Notes under the pieces: model-generated
Databases searched by the model: none
Seen by the model: the letters and a program-made list of their open reading frames with translations, nothing else
Told to the model about the DNA's origin: nothing
Assembly (NCBI GenBank): GCA_009774155.1
Contig: VSNE01000448.1
Coordinates: forward strand, 1 to 7,501
Origin: Lachnospiraceae bacterium
GTDB taxonomy: Bacteria; Bacillota; Clostridia; Lachnospirales; Lachnospiraceae
Reading direction: 5' to 3'
DNA length: 7,501 nucleotides
Shown: piece after piece, positions 1 to 4,816 of the stretch
Layout: the number at the start of each line of letters is the position of its first letter
How positions within the stretch are numbered: position 1 is the first letter of the stretch
Translations under genes and position numbers: made by a program

Positions 1-67
1 GTATCAGCCTGGTTTTAATGTGACGGATGTACCTCCTTTTAATCTGACGGACAACAAGCAAAGATAA
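1..67 (+). CDS. 3' end of an unidentified upstream gene
   Basis: The reading frame beginning at base 2 is open from the window edge to a TAA at 65-67. It gives a 21-residue C-terminus (YQPGFNVTDV followed by PPFNLTDNKQR). The tail contains two copies of an eight-residue unit, PGFNVTDV and PPFNLTDN, encoded by an imperfect 24-bp tandem repeat. It is too short to assign to a family. A repetitive, proline- and asparagine-containing C-terminal tail may be a flexible end or a protein-binding tail, but that is a guess. The following gene's frame is already open before this stop, so the two genes are very close or overlap. The main doubt is whether this frame is really coding, since only 66 bases are seen. 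Confidence 0.5.
   Translation, partial: YQPGFNVTDVPPFNLTDNKQR
8..55 (+). repeat. Imperfect 24-bp tandem repeat, two copies
   Basis: Copy one is at 8-31 and copy two at 32-55. Both share CCT, TTTTAAT and TGACGGA at the same offsets and differ at about seven positions. Read in frame 2, each copy encodes an eight-residue unit (PGFNVTDV, PPFNLTDN). More copies could lie upstream of the window. Confidence 0.55.
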
Positions 68-126
68 TATCAGCGGCAGAAATCAAAATAACGCAGCCGG
101 AAAAGGATAAATCAAAGGGCGGCACG

Positions 127-372
127 GTGTACGTTGGACACAAAGAACCAACAGTATCAGAGCAACTTTGCGAAGAGATACGGACATTAAATGCAGTTGT
201 GACAGCAGTAGGAAAACTGGAAGAAACAATGCCGGGAGAAATAGACCTGACGGAAGCGGAGTTTGAAGAAATCACACTGACCCCAGAGCAGGAAGAAGAG
301 CTGAAAAAGAAAATTCTTTTCGCAATAAGCAAAGACGCAGAAACCGGGGCAATAGAAATTTATCTGACATAG
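127..372 (+). CDS. Small acidic phage-type protein, 81 aa, function unknown
   Basis: GTG start at 127 with a moderate AAAGGG ribosome binding site at 115-120; TAG stop at 370-372. The product is strongly acidic, rich in Glu, Thr and Lys, and predicted largely helical, with a segment TPEQEEELKKK around residues 52-62 and a beta-like C-terminus (GAIEIYLT). No enzyme motif, cysteine pair or membrane segment is visible. The frame is open back to base 43 and the upstream codons look coding (AAEIKITQPEKDKSKGG), but they contain no ATG, GTG or TTG. The protein may therefore be longer through a rare start codon or a frameshift from the preceding gene. It is the first of several small same-strand genes. 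I do not recognise a family. Confidence 0.65.
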   Translation: MYVGHKEPTVSEQLCEEIRTLNAVVTAVGKLEETMPGEIDLTEAEFEEITLTPEQEEELKKKILFAISKDAETGAIEIYLT

Positions 373-440
373 CCCCCCTTCAATGGAATTGCCGCCCGAC
401 AACGGTACTTCCATTGTATCAGGGGACGGAGGAAAAAGGA

Positions 441-446
441 AGGAGG
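441..446 (+). promoter_or_regulatory. Shine-Dalgarno site that fixes the start at 455
   Basis: A perfect AGGAGG lies 8 bases before ATG 455. It argues against the longer frame starting at ATG 383, which has no such site. Confidence 0.8.
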
Positions 447-454
447 GAAGACGG

Positions 455-631
455 ATGGCAGAGGAAAAGAGAACAGAAACCATGATTGCACAGGAAGACA
501 GCAGGGAAACGGAAAAAGTAATGGAATTTGTTCAGTTACTGAATAACCGGGAAAAGGAACGGTTCTTTGACTTCCTGAACGGCGCAAGCCTCATGAAAAA
601 GTTAGCTGCCGGGGCAATCAGGACATCATAA
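455..631 (+). CDS. Small helical phage-type protein, 58 aa
   Basis: The start is ATG 455 because a perfect AGGAGG stands 8 bases upstream; the frame extends further 5' to ATG 383, but that extension has no ribosome binding site. Stop is TAA at 629-631. The product has a charged N-terminus (MAEEKRTETM) followed by a helix-forming segment, EFVQLLNNREKERFFDFLNG at residues 25-44, then a short basic tail. Proteins of this general shape (a pattern like LLN...E..RF..FLNGA) occur in Clostridia prophages as hypothetical proteins, possibly small regulators. That is an impression from memory and no DNA-binding fold can be demonstrated here. A stable hairpin begins one base after its stop. Confidence 0.75.
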   Translation: MAEEKRTETMIAQEDSRETEKVMEFVQLLNNREKERFFDFLNGASLMKKLAAGAIRTS

Positions 632-656
632 CACGCCCGCCCCGGCTGCGGGCGTG
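632..656 (+). repeat. GC-rich perfect hairpin between two small genes
   Basis: CACGCCCGC at 632-640 pairs perfectly with GCGGGCGTG at 648-656 across a 7-base loop, CCCGGCT. No T-tract follows on the + strand (AGAAAGGAAAACC), nor on the - strand, so it does not look like a normal intrinsic terminator. It starts one base after the stop of the 58-aa gene and ends before the ribosome binding site of the next small ORF. Possible roles are mRNA stability or 3'-end protection within the operon, or partial attenuation. Confidence 0.8.
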
Positions 657-671
657 AGAAAGGAAAACCAC

Positions 672-761
672 ATGAAGAAAGTAAAACGGGCAGCGCTCAG
701 GGCTGTAAGGCGGCTTGTCGGGCCAACACATGATCGCTATAACCCGTATCTGAAGGAATAA
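672..761 (+). CDS. Basic micro-protein, 29 aa
   Basis: ATG 672 follows a GAAAGGA ribosome binding site at 658-664 with a 7-base spacer; stop is TAA at 759-761, and the next gene's AGGAGG starts six bases later. The product has an Arg/Lys-rich amphipathic N-terminal half (MKKVKRAALRAVRRLVG) and a short polar tail (PTHDRYNPYLKE). No known motif is visible. Its placement, with its own ribosome binding site and filling the gap between two well-supported small genes, supports translation. The basic helix could bind nucleic acid or a membrane, but nothing proves this. It is short enough for chance to be a real alternative. Confidence 0.5.
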   Translation: MKKVKRAALRAVRRLVGPTHDRYNPYLKE

Positions 762-780
762 GACGCAGGAGGTGGCGCAC

Positions 781-945
781 ATGAAAGAAGAGATTGCAGC
801 AGCAGGCATTCAGGTAGAGGGAACTTTTAATGCGCAGCGGTTCTTTGAAACGCTTGCATTGATTCTTTCCAGGAAAGAAAACCTGTCAATCACAGTGAAG
901 GTGCATGAAGAGGGAGAACAGCAGCCCGAAAAAGCGGCTGTTTAA
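781..945 (+). CDS. Small phage-type protein, 54 aa
   Basis: ATG 781 lies 8 bases after a perfect AGGAGG (767-772); stop is TAA at 943-945. The sequence begins MKEEIAAAGIQVEGTFNAQR, continues with a helix (FFETLALILSRKE) and ends with a beta-like segment (LSITVKVHEEGEQQ) and a short Lys/Ala tail. No cysteine cluster or membrane segment is present. It resembles the many unnamed 50-60 aa proteins of Clostridia prophages, and I cannot assign a function. The strong ribosome binding site and tight spacing to its neighbours make it a convincing gene despite its length. Confidence 0.75.
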   Translation: MKEEIAAAGIQVEGTFNAQRFFETLALILSRKENLSITVKVHEEGEQQPEKAAV

Positions 946-994
946 ATAGCTTGGAGAGAAAAAACTGGCAGCGGCAATAGGAGTTTTTAGAAAA

Positions 995-1213
995 ATGGAT
1001 AATGACAAGAAAACGAGGAAAGAAAAAATCTACATAGTGTACCAGAACCCGGAGAAGTGCAGCTTCCACCGGATACCGGGCTTTATCGTGGCTATGGCAA
1101 CCGTTGGCGGGGGTGTATATTGCGCGTTCTTTGACGACGGCTTGCACACGGAGGAAAGCATTAAGAAAAACAAAAGAGCGATAAAACTTCATTCTATTTA
1201 TTCATGCGGGTAG
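995..1213 (+). CDS. Unidentified small protein, 72 aa
   Basis: ATG 995 follows TAGGAG (978-983) at an 11-base spacing, slightly long; stop is TAG at 1211-1213, overlapping the ribosome binding region of the next gene. The N-terminus is strongly basic (MDNDKKTRKEKIY). It is followed by a moderately hydrophobic stretch around residues 28-47 (GFIVAMATVGGGVYCAFF) and a basic C-terminal part (EESIKKNKRAIKLHSIYSCG). The hydrophobic stretch could be one membrane segment, but its glycine content and the surrounding charged residues fit a small soluble beta-rich fold equally well. I do not recognise the family. Its place just before the YopX-like pair suggests co-transcription with it. Confidence 0.65.
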   Translation: MDNDKKTRKEKIYIVYQNPEKCSFHRIPGFIVAMATVGGGVYCAFFDDGLHTEESIKKNKRAIKLHSIYSCG

Positions 1214-1225
1214 GAGGACAGAAAG

Positions 1226-1684
1226 GTGAAATATAGAGGACTGACACATGACGGGGAAATGGTTTACGGCCTGCCGTCTTATGGGTTCCAGACGGAAGAA
1301 GTTACAGAGATCGGGATGCCAGACGGGGATTTTCATGAGATCATGCCGGGGACGCTGGGGGAGTATACAGAGTATTACGACAGGAAAGGGACCGGCATAT
1401 ATACAGGGGATATTACAAAGCTGATTCTTCCGGACGGGGAAGTCAGGCTGTTTGAAGTGGGAAAGGCCGTCTTAGATCGGGAATTAAAGCCGCCTAAAGG
1501 TTTTACCGCGAGAGGAAAGAACATTGTAAGGCTGAACACCTATATATTTATCTGGCTTGGAAACGGGGCTGTTCTGCTTCCTTGCGTGGATGCCAGAGGG
1601 CGGTGCGATACGGAAAAAATGGAAGTTATAGGAAATGTACACCAAAATCCGGAACTGCTTGTGAGAGGGGGCGGAAGTTCTTGA
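1226..1684 (+). CDS. YopX-like phage protein, 152 aa
   Basis: GTG start at 1226 with AGGAGG at 1212-1217 and an 8-base spacer. The product matches the layout of the YopX family (named after Bacillus phage SPbeta YopX). It has an N-terminal MKYRGLTHDGEMVYG; a central signature, TLGEYTEYYDRKGTGIYTGD at about residues 43-62 (corresponding to the usual GQYTGLKDKNGKEIYEGDI); and the C-terminal signature MEVIGNVHQNPELL at about 132-145. The molecular role of YopX proteins is not established; they are widespread in Firmicutes prophages and often occur several per element. The stop TGA (1682-1684) overlaps the TTG start of the next gene, itself YopX-like, so the two are probably translationally coupled. 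Confidence 0.85.
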   Translation: MKYRGLTHDGEMVYGLPSYGFQTEEVTEIGMPDGDFHEIMPGTLGEYTEYYDRKGTGIYTGDITKLILPDGEVRLFEVGKAVLDRELKPPKGFTARGKNIVRLNTYIFIWLGNGAVLLPCVDARGRCDTEKMEVIGNVHQNPELLVRGGGSS

Positions 1685-2319
1685 GATGCAGGGCAAAAAC
1701 AGAAGTGGGGAAAGGGGCGCCTTTCTCCATATGGGTAGAGGGGGATTATATCACGGAACCGGCCAGGAGGCCGGGAAGCAGCGAAGACAGGCCGAAAGGG
1801 CATTACATAGACAAAGGCGGATATCCGGGGGCGAACGTGTACGCAATCGACATAAAGACGCTGTGCAGGGATTCCGGAACGGAGGATTTGGCAGGCAGGC
1901 CGGTTTTTGAAAATGATTTTGTGCGGTTCATCCATTTAGATCAGGCGGGGAAAGTTGTTCATTCCTATTGCGTGGCGGTGCTCGGCAACGGCGGGGAACT
2001 GGACTTAGTTGATTTCATGACCGGGGAGATTATGGATCAGGCACAGGAAAACCGTATGAAAGTGATTGGGAATGTGTTTGACAATGATTCATTCATGGAG
2101 GACATAAAAAGGGCTTATGAGGATTCAGGAGACGGCAGTATGCCCTATATTCCTGTCATAAACGTACAGTCCGGGGATTATCCGTACTGGAAGCTGAAGT
2201 GCCGTAAATGCGGCAGATTGGCATTTGGAATTATTTACACAACCAAATGTAAGGATTGCGGCGGGTTTGTGGATTGCACCCTGACAACCGAAATAAAAAA
2301 AGAAAGCCTCTCCGGATAG
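1681..2319 (+). CDS. YopX-like protein with C-terminal zinc ribbon, 212 aa
   Basis: I place the start at TTG 1681, which overlaps the preceding stop (TTGA) and is preceded by a G-rich AGAGGGGG site at 1664-1671. The alternative ATG 1582 lies inside the preceding gene with no ribosome binding site and would add 33 unrelated basic residues. YopX-like signatures are RPVFENDFVRF (about residues 73-83, the usual IFEGDIV region) and MKVIGNVFDN (about 126-135). After an acidic linker comes a zinc ribbon: CRKC at 174-177 and CKDC at 190-193. The N-terminal domain (RCRAKTEVGKGAPFSIWVEG) is diverged from that of the first copy. The ribbon suggests a nucleic-acid or protein contact, but function is unknown. 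It is the last gene before a strong terminator. Confidence 0.8.
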   Translation: MRCRAKTEVGKGAPFSIWVEGDYITEPARRPGSSEDRPKGHYIDKGGYPGANVYAIDIKTLCRDSGTEDLAGRPVFENDFVRFIHLDQAGKVVHSYCVAVLGNGGELDLVDFMTGEIMDQAQENRMKVIGNVFDNDSFMEDIKRAYEDSGDGSMPYIPVINVQSGDYPYWKLKCRKCGRLAFGIIYTTKCKDCGGFVDCTLTTEIKKESLSG

Positions 2320-2348
2320 TGGCATACCGCGGAACGCTTTCTTTTAAC

Positions 2349-2402
2349 AGTCCATAGTCCAATGAACTCAACCTGCTGTATTCATTGTACTATGGACTTT
2401 TT
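2349..2402 (+). terminator. Strong intrinsic terminator ending the first transcription unit
   Basis: The left arm 2349-2366 (AGTCCATAGTCCAATGAA) pairs with 2381-2398 over 18 positions with one mismatch. The loop is 14 bases and a run of T follows (2398-2402). It begins 30 bases after the stop of the second YopX-like gene. The opposite direction lacks a clear T-tract, so it works mainly for + strand transcription. The right arm runs into a 16-bp perfect palindrome at 2395-2410. Confidence 0.9.
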
Positions 2403-2410
2403 AAAAAGTC
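2395..2410. repeat. 16-bp perfect palindrome overlapping the terminator tail
   Basis: GACTTTTTAAAAAGTC reads the same on both strands. It shares its left half with the terminator stem and T-run. It may be only a by-product of the terminator, or a small protein-binding site. Confidence 0.6.
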
Positions 2411-2575
2411 AATACATCGGTTCGATGGATTGAATAAAAAGGATGCATCGGGCGGGTGCGTTCGGAAACTTGTATAGGGTATTAACACTGTGACGAAAGT
2501 ATAAAAACATAACATGTCAAAATAAGTGTTCTATCCTGTGTATGAGGGAAGGAATGTATAGGAGGACATAGGATA
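2403..2575 (+). other. Intergenic leader, probable promoter region of the second unit
   Basis: This is the only long non-coding stretch in the window; it lies between the terminator and the replication gene, so a promoter is expected here. Candidates are a -10-like TATAAA at 2500-2505 and a TTAACA at 2482-2487, but their 12-base spacing is too short for a normal sigma-A pair, so I do not name a promoter. Short inverted repeats occur (CATCG/CGATG around 2415-2427, GATGCATC around 2442-2449). The far end forms the hairpin described separately. No ORF of note is present. Confidence 0.45.
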
Positions 2576-2576
2576 G
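2531..2576 (+). promoter_or_regulatory. Hairpin enclosing the ribosome binding site of the replication gene
   Basis: CTATCCTGTGT (2531-2541) pairs with ACATAGGATAG (2566-2576): 11 pairs in RNA, one of them G-U. The 24-base loop holds the Shine-Dalgarno AGGAGG at 2560-2565, and the last paired base is the first base of the GTG start (2576). The structure therefore separates the ribosome binding site from the start codon and could restrain translation. As DNA, an inverted repeat beside a rolling-circle type gene could also be part of an origin. Confidence 0.6.
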
Positions 2577-3385
2577 TGAAGAGGAAAGGCATTAGGAGGT
2601 TTGTACGGGAGAAAAAAATATATTGCGGTAAAAATTATCTGGAAGTGGATGTGATTCCATGCAGTAACCGGAAAAGGAGCAGGGGGGCAAAAAGCAGGGA
2701 ATCATCCCAGACGCAAAAAAACCTGAATGAGAAAAATACCAAAAGGAGGTTCGTACAGTTGGGGAATACGAATTTCGGAAAGGGTGATCTGTGTGTGGAC
2801 TGCACCTATGCGGTTCTGCCGGCCACACTGGAGCAGGCTTTTAATGACCTGGAAAACTACATAAGGCGCATTAAGTACCACATGGGTAAAAAGGAGCTGG
2901 AATTAAAATATATGGCGGTCACTGAATACAGCACGGAAGATGAAGAGGGGGAAGCGGATGAAAGGGCAAAGCCTGTAAGGGTGCATCACCACTTAATCAT
3001 CAATGGCGGGTTGGACAGGGATTTCATAGAGGGCTTGTGGAGCAAAAAGGTTAAGGGTAAAAAGGGAAAAATCAGCATGGGGTTCTGTAATGCTGACAGG
3101 CTGCAGCCAAACGAAAACGGTATAGAGGCCCGCTGCAACTATATGCAGAAACGGAAGAAAGGGTGCAAGCGGTACAGTTGTTCACAGAACCTTGAAAAAC
3201 CAGTAATCAGGAAGAATGACAGCAAGTACAGCTTCAGAAAAATCAGGGAGTTAAGCAGAACGCCGGAAGATAAAGAATATTGGCGGAAGCAGTTTCCAGA
3301 TTATGAGCCGTCTAGGATTGAATGGGAATATAACGAGTTTACCGGGTGGGCGGTGTACGTCAAATTAAGGAGGATTAAAAGGTGA
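2576..3385 (+). CDS. HUH-type rolling-circle replication-associated protein, 269 aa
   Basis: GTG start at 2576, 10 bases after AGGAGG (2560-2565); TGA stop at 3383-3385. The three HUH-nuclease motifs are present in order: motif 1 at about residues 71-78 (DLCVDCTY, where relatives have DIHLTLTY), motif 2 VHHHLIING at 136-144 for metal binding, and motif 3 CNYMQKRKKG around 187-196, with Tyr189 as the likely nicking residue. The segment MAVTEYST at 113-120 is also typical. The first 60 residues are very basic and may bind DNA; the C-terminus has the conserved EYNEFTGWAVYVK. Family knowledge predicts nicking of one DNA strand at an origin to start replication, or a related transfer step. In Firmicutes prophages such genes sit in early regions, as here. 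A nick site cannot be identified from sequence alone. Confidence 0.85.
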   Translation: MKRKGIRRFVREKKIYCGKNYLEVDVIPCSNRKRSRGAKSRESSQTQKNLNEKNTKRRFVQLGNTNFGKGDLCVDCTYAVLPATLEQAFNDLENYIRRIKYHMGKKELELKYMAVTEYSTEDEEGEADERAKPVRVHHHLIINGGLDRDFIEGLWSKKVKGKKGKISMGFCNADRLQPNENGIEARCNYMQKRKKGCKRYSCSQNLEKPVIRKNDSKYSFRKIRELSRTPEDKEYWRKQFPDYEPSRIEWEYNEFTGWAVYVKLRRIKR

Positions 3386-3408
3386 GGGAAAGGCATAAAT
3401 GCGGATAG
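3382..3408 (+). CDS. Possible 8-codon leader peptide coupling two genes
   Basis: A perfect AAGGAGG (3367-3373), inside the end of the replication gene, is followed after 8 bases by GTG 3382. That GTG overlaps the stop of the replication gene (GTGA) and opens a short frame, MREKHKCG, ending at TAG 3406-3408. This frame runs across the ATG of the radical SAM gene at 3399. It may be a coupling device that delivers ribosomes to that ATG. It could also be what remains after a small indel displaced the old start. Protein function is unlikely. Confidence 0.3.
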   Translation: MRERHKCG

Positions 3409-4310
3409 GGTTGCATGACGCGGAGCGGGAGCATTTCAGACATAAGACATTCCCGAACTATGCCCTTATGAAGATATCGGGTTTTCATAAAATGCAGGGC
3501 GATACGGTGGAGTGGTGGCGGCAGGGGCAGCAGTATGACCGGGTGTATTCTTCAAAGATATTCGATTTTACCGCAGAGAACCCGAACCTGCCGCCTGATA
3601 CCATAAAGGGCGGAACCGGGTATGATTTAAAAGCAGTTCTTCCGCAGGAAATAGAAGATGTTTATCCGGATTATTCCATATACCCGGAGTGCGGCTATGC
3701 GATAGGGTACATTACAAGGGGATGCCCCAACAAATGCCCGTGGTGTCTGGTTCCGCTGAAAGAAGGCGGGATAAAGCCGTACAGGACATGGCAGCAGTTG
3801 GTGAGGTATGACACGGATAAACTGGTGCTCATGGATAACAATATTTTAGCTTGCGGATACGGCATAGGACAGCTTGAAAGCCTGATAGGTTCCGGGTATC
3901 GGATTGACTTAAATCAGGGCATGGATGCAAGGCTTGTGACGCCTGAAATAGCAGATATTTTGTGCAGGCTTGAATGGATCAGGTACATACGGTTTTCCTG
4001 CGACACCATAGGGCAGATAGCGCACATTGACAAGGTAATACGGCTGTTTGGGGAACACGGGGTGAAGCCCTATAAAGTTATGGTATATGTGCTGGTGGGA
4101 AGTGATCTTGAGAATGCGGATTACCGGGTGGAATCCATGAAAAAGCATAAAGGCATACGTCTGTATGCTCAGGCGGAAAGAAATGAGCGCATGGGGATAA
4201 TCCCAAACAAGGCACAGCTTGAATTTGCAAACAGGTATGTATATGGGGGTTCGTTCAGGAAAGAAAGCTGGAAAGAGTATATAAACAGACGTTCGTATTT
4301 GAGCTTTTGA
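3399..4310 (+). CDS. Radical SAM protein with B12-domain-like N-terminus, 303 aa
   Basis: ATG 3399 stands directly after an in-frame TAA (3396-3398), so this is the earliest ATG start; its own ribosome binding site (GGGAAAGG, 3386-3393) is close and moderate. The radical SAM signature is clear: CPNKCPWC at residues 109-116, giving CX3CX2C for a 4Fe-4S cluster that cleaves S-adenosylmethionine. Residues 1-100 (FPNYALMKISGFHKMQGD, then YDRVYSSKIFDF) resemble the Rossmann-like cobalamin-binding-type domain ahead of many radical SAM domains, but lack the DXHXXG cobalamin histidine motif. Later blocks (LVLMDNNILA 142-151, DLNQGMDARL 170-179, YIRFSCDT 196-203) fit the TIM-barrel strands of this superfamily. 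The substrate is unknown. The gene lies between a replication gene and DNA methyltransferases, so modification of DNA, RNA or a protein is possible, but only by inference. Confidence 0.85.
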   Translation: MRIGLHDAEREHFRHKTFPNYALMKISGFHKMQGDTVEWWRQGQQYDRVYSSKIFDFTAENPNLPPDTIKGGTGYDLKAVLPQEIEDVYPDYSIYPECGYAIGYITRGCPNKCPWCLVPLKEGGIKPYRTWQQLVRYDTDKLVLMDNNILACGYGIGQLESLIGSGYRIDLNQGMDARLVTPEIADILCRLEWIRYIRFSCDTIGQIAHIDKVIRLFGEHGVKPYKVMVYVLVGSDLENADYRVESMKKHKGIRLYAQAERNERMGIIPNKAQLEFANRYVYGGSFRKESWKEYINRRSYLSF

Positions 4311-4323
4311 AGGAGATGCAGGA

Positions 4324-4467
4324 ATGAAGGTAAAGAAGGAAAATGTTGATCTGTTAAAAGAATGGGACGGTATCCGACAGTCGGTAAAACGTGGCCTGAA
4401 AAGACTGGGGCATGATATTTTGCTTGTGTGTATGGAGCCGGAGGATAAAAAAAGGAAAAGGAAGTGA
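4324..4467 (+). CDS. Small basic protein, 47 aa
   Basis: ATG 4324 lies 8 bases after AAGGAG (4310-4315), which itself overlaps the stop of the radical SAM gene; stop is TGA at 4465-4467. The product runs MKVKKENVDLLKEWDGIRQS, a predicted helix, then a mixed segment (LGHDILLVCMEPED) and a very basic end (KKRKRK). The next gene's ribosome binding site (AAGGAAG, 4458-4464) lies inside its last codons. There is no recognisable domain. The strong ribosome binding site and near-perfect fit between two neighbours support it as a real gene; the basic tail would suit nucleic-acid contact, but this is not shown. Confidence 0.65.
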   Translation: MKVKKENVDLLKEWDGIRQSVKRGLKRLGHDILLVCMEPEDKKRKRK

Positions 4468-4474
4468 AGAGGAC

Positions 4475-4795
4475 GTGAAGAGGATAAAGCAGATTGTGAG
4501 GTGCGATAAGTGTGATGGAAATATAAAAATTAATCTTAGATATAAACGTGTAGGTGATCTGGAATACAGGTATTTCAGATGTAGGCGGTGCGGCGCTGTC
4601 TATATTATTTCTGTCACGGATGAAGATTTGCGGAAGGAAATCAAGAGGTATCAGGAAATCATTGAGAAATTTCAGACAACGGTTATTCCGCCTGAAATCT
4701 CACAAGAAGCGCAGTTGATTATACAGAATAATGCGAAGAGAAGCCGGGAACTGAAAGAGAAATACCCGTTGAAACTGAAGCCGTGGGAAAGGTAG
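4475..4795 (+). CDS. Zinc-ribbon and coiled-coil phage protein, 106 aa
   Basis: I choose GTG 4475, with AAGGAAG at 4458-4464 ten bases upstream. Extending the frame to ATG 4412 would add 21 residues that overlap the preceding gene and have no ribosome binding site. The N-terminus carries a zinc ribbon with CDKC at residues 10-13 and CRRC at 36-39, spaced by a beta-hairpin-like stretch (INLRYKRVGDLEYRYFR). From about residue 48 it turns into charged helices (DEDLRKEIKRYQEIIEKFQ and SQEAQLIIQNNAKRSRELKEK) that could form a coiled coil. Small proteins of this design are common in Firmicutes phages, often annotated as zinc-ribbon proteins of unknown function. DNA or RNA binding or protein bridging is plausible. 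It precedes the Dam-type gene by 21 bases. Confidence 0.75.
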   Translation: MKRIKQIVRCDKCDGNIKINLRYKRVGDLEYRYFRCRRCGAVYIISVTDEDLRKEIKRYQEIIEKFQTTVIPPEISQEAQLIIQNNAKRSRELKEKYPLKLKPWER

Positions 4796-4797
4796 GG

Positions 4798-4811
4798 GAT
4801 ATATATATATC
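4798..4811. repeat. (AT)6 dinucleotide tract before the Dam-type gene
   Basis: Bases 4799-4810 are six AT units; with the flanking G and C they form a 14-bp palindrome. The tract lies between the only G-rich ribosome-binding candidate (AGGGG, 4794-4798) and ATG 4817. The resulting 18-base spacing is too long for efficient initiation, so copy-number change would alter the start context. Confidence 0.6.
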
Positions 4812-4816
4812 AGGGT

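Noticed and set aside
383..454. Longer N-terminus for the 58-aa gene starting at ATG 383
   Set aside because: No ribosome binding site precedes ATG 383, while ATG 455 has a perfect AGGAGG at ideal spacing that lies inside the proposed extension.
951..980. Short frame with TTG start between the 54-aa and 72-aa genes
   Set aside because: It has only nine codons and no ribosome binding site of its own, so chance is the simplest explanation.
1582..1680. Longer N-terminus for the second YopX-like gene from ATG 1582
   Set aside because: It would overlap the first YopX-like gene by about 100 bases with no ribosome binding site, and the extra residues are unlike the family. The overlapping TTG at 1681 is a better explanation.
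1540..1935. - strand open frame of 131 codons
   Set aside because: It is antisense to both YopX-like genes and has an Arg/Pro-rich composition with no motif.
2349..2410. Terminator inverted repeat as an attachment site or IS end
   Set aside because: The stem-loop plus T-run directly after a stop codon explains it. There is no matching copy elsewhere in the window, no transposase and no integrase.
2482..2505. Promoter from TTAACA and TATAAA
   Set aside because: The spacing of 12 bases is far from the usual 16-18. A promoter is expected in this region but this pair is not good enough to call.
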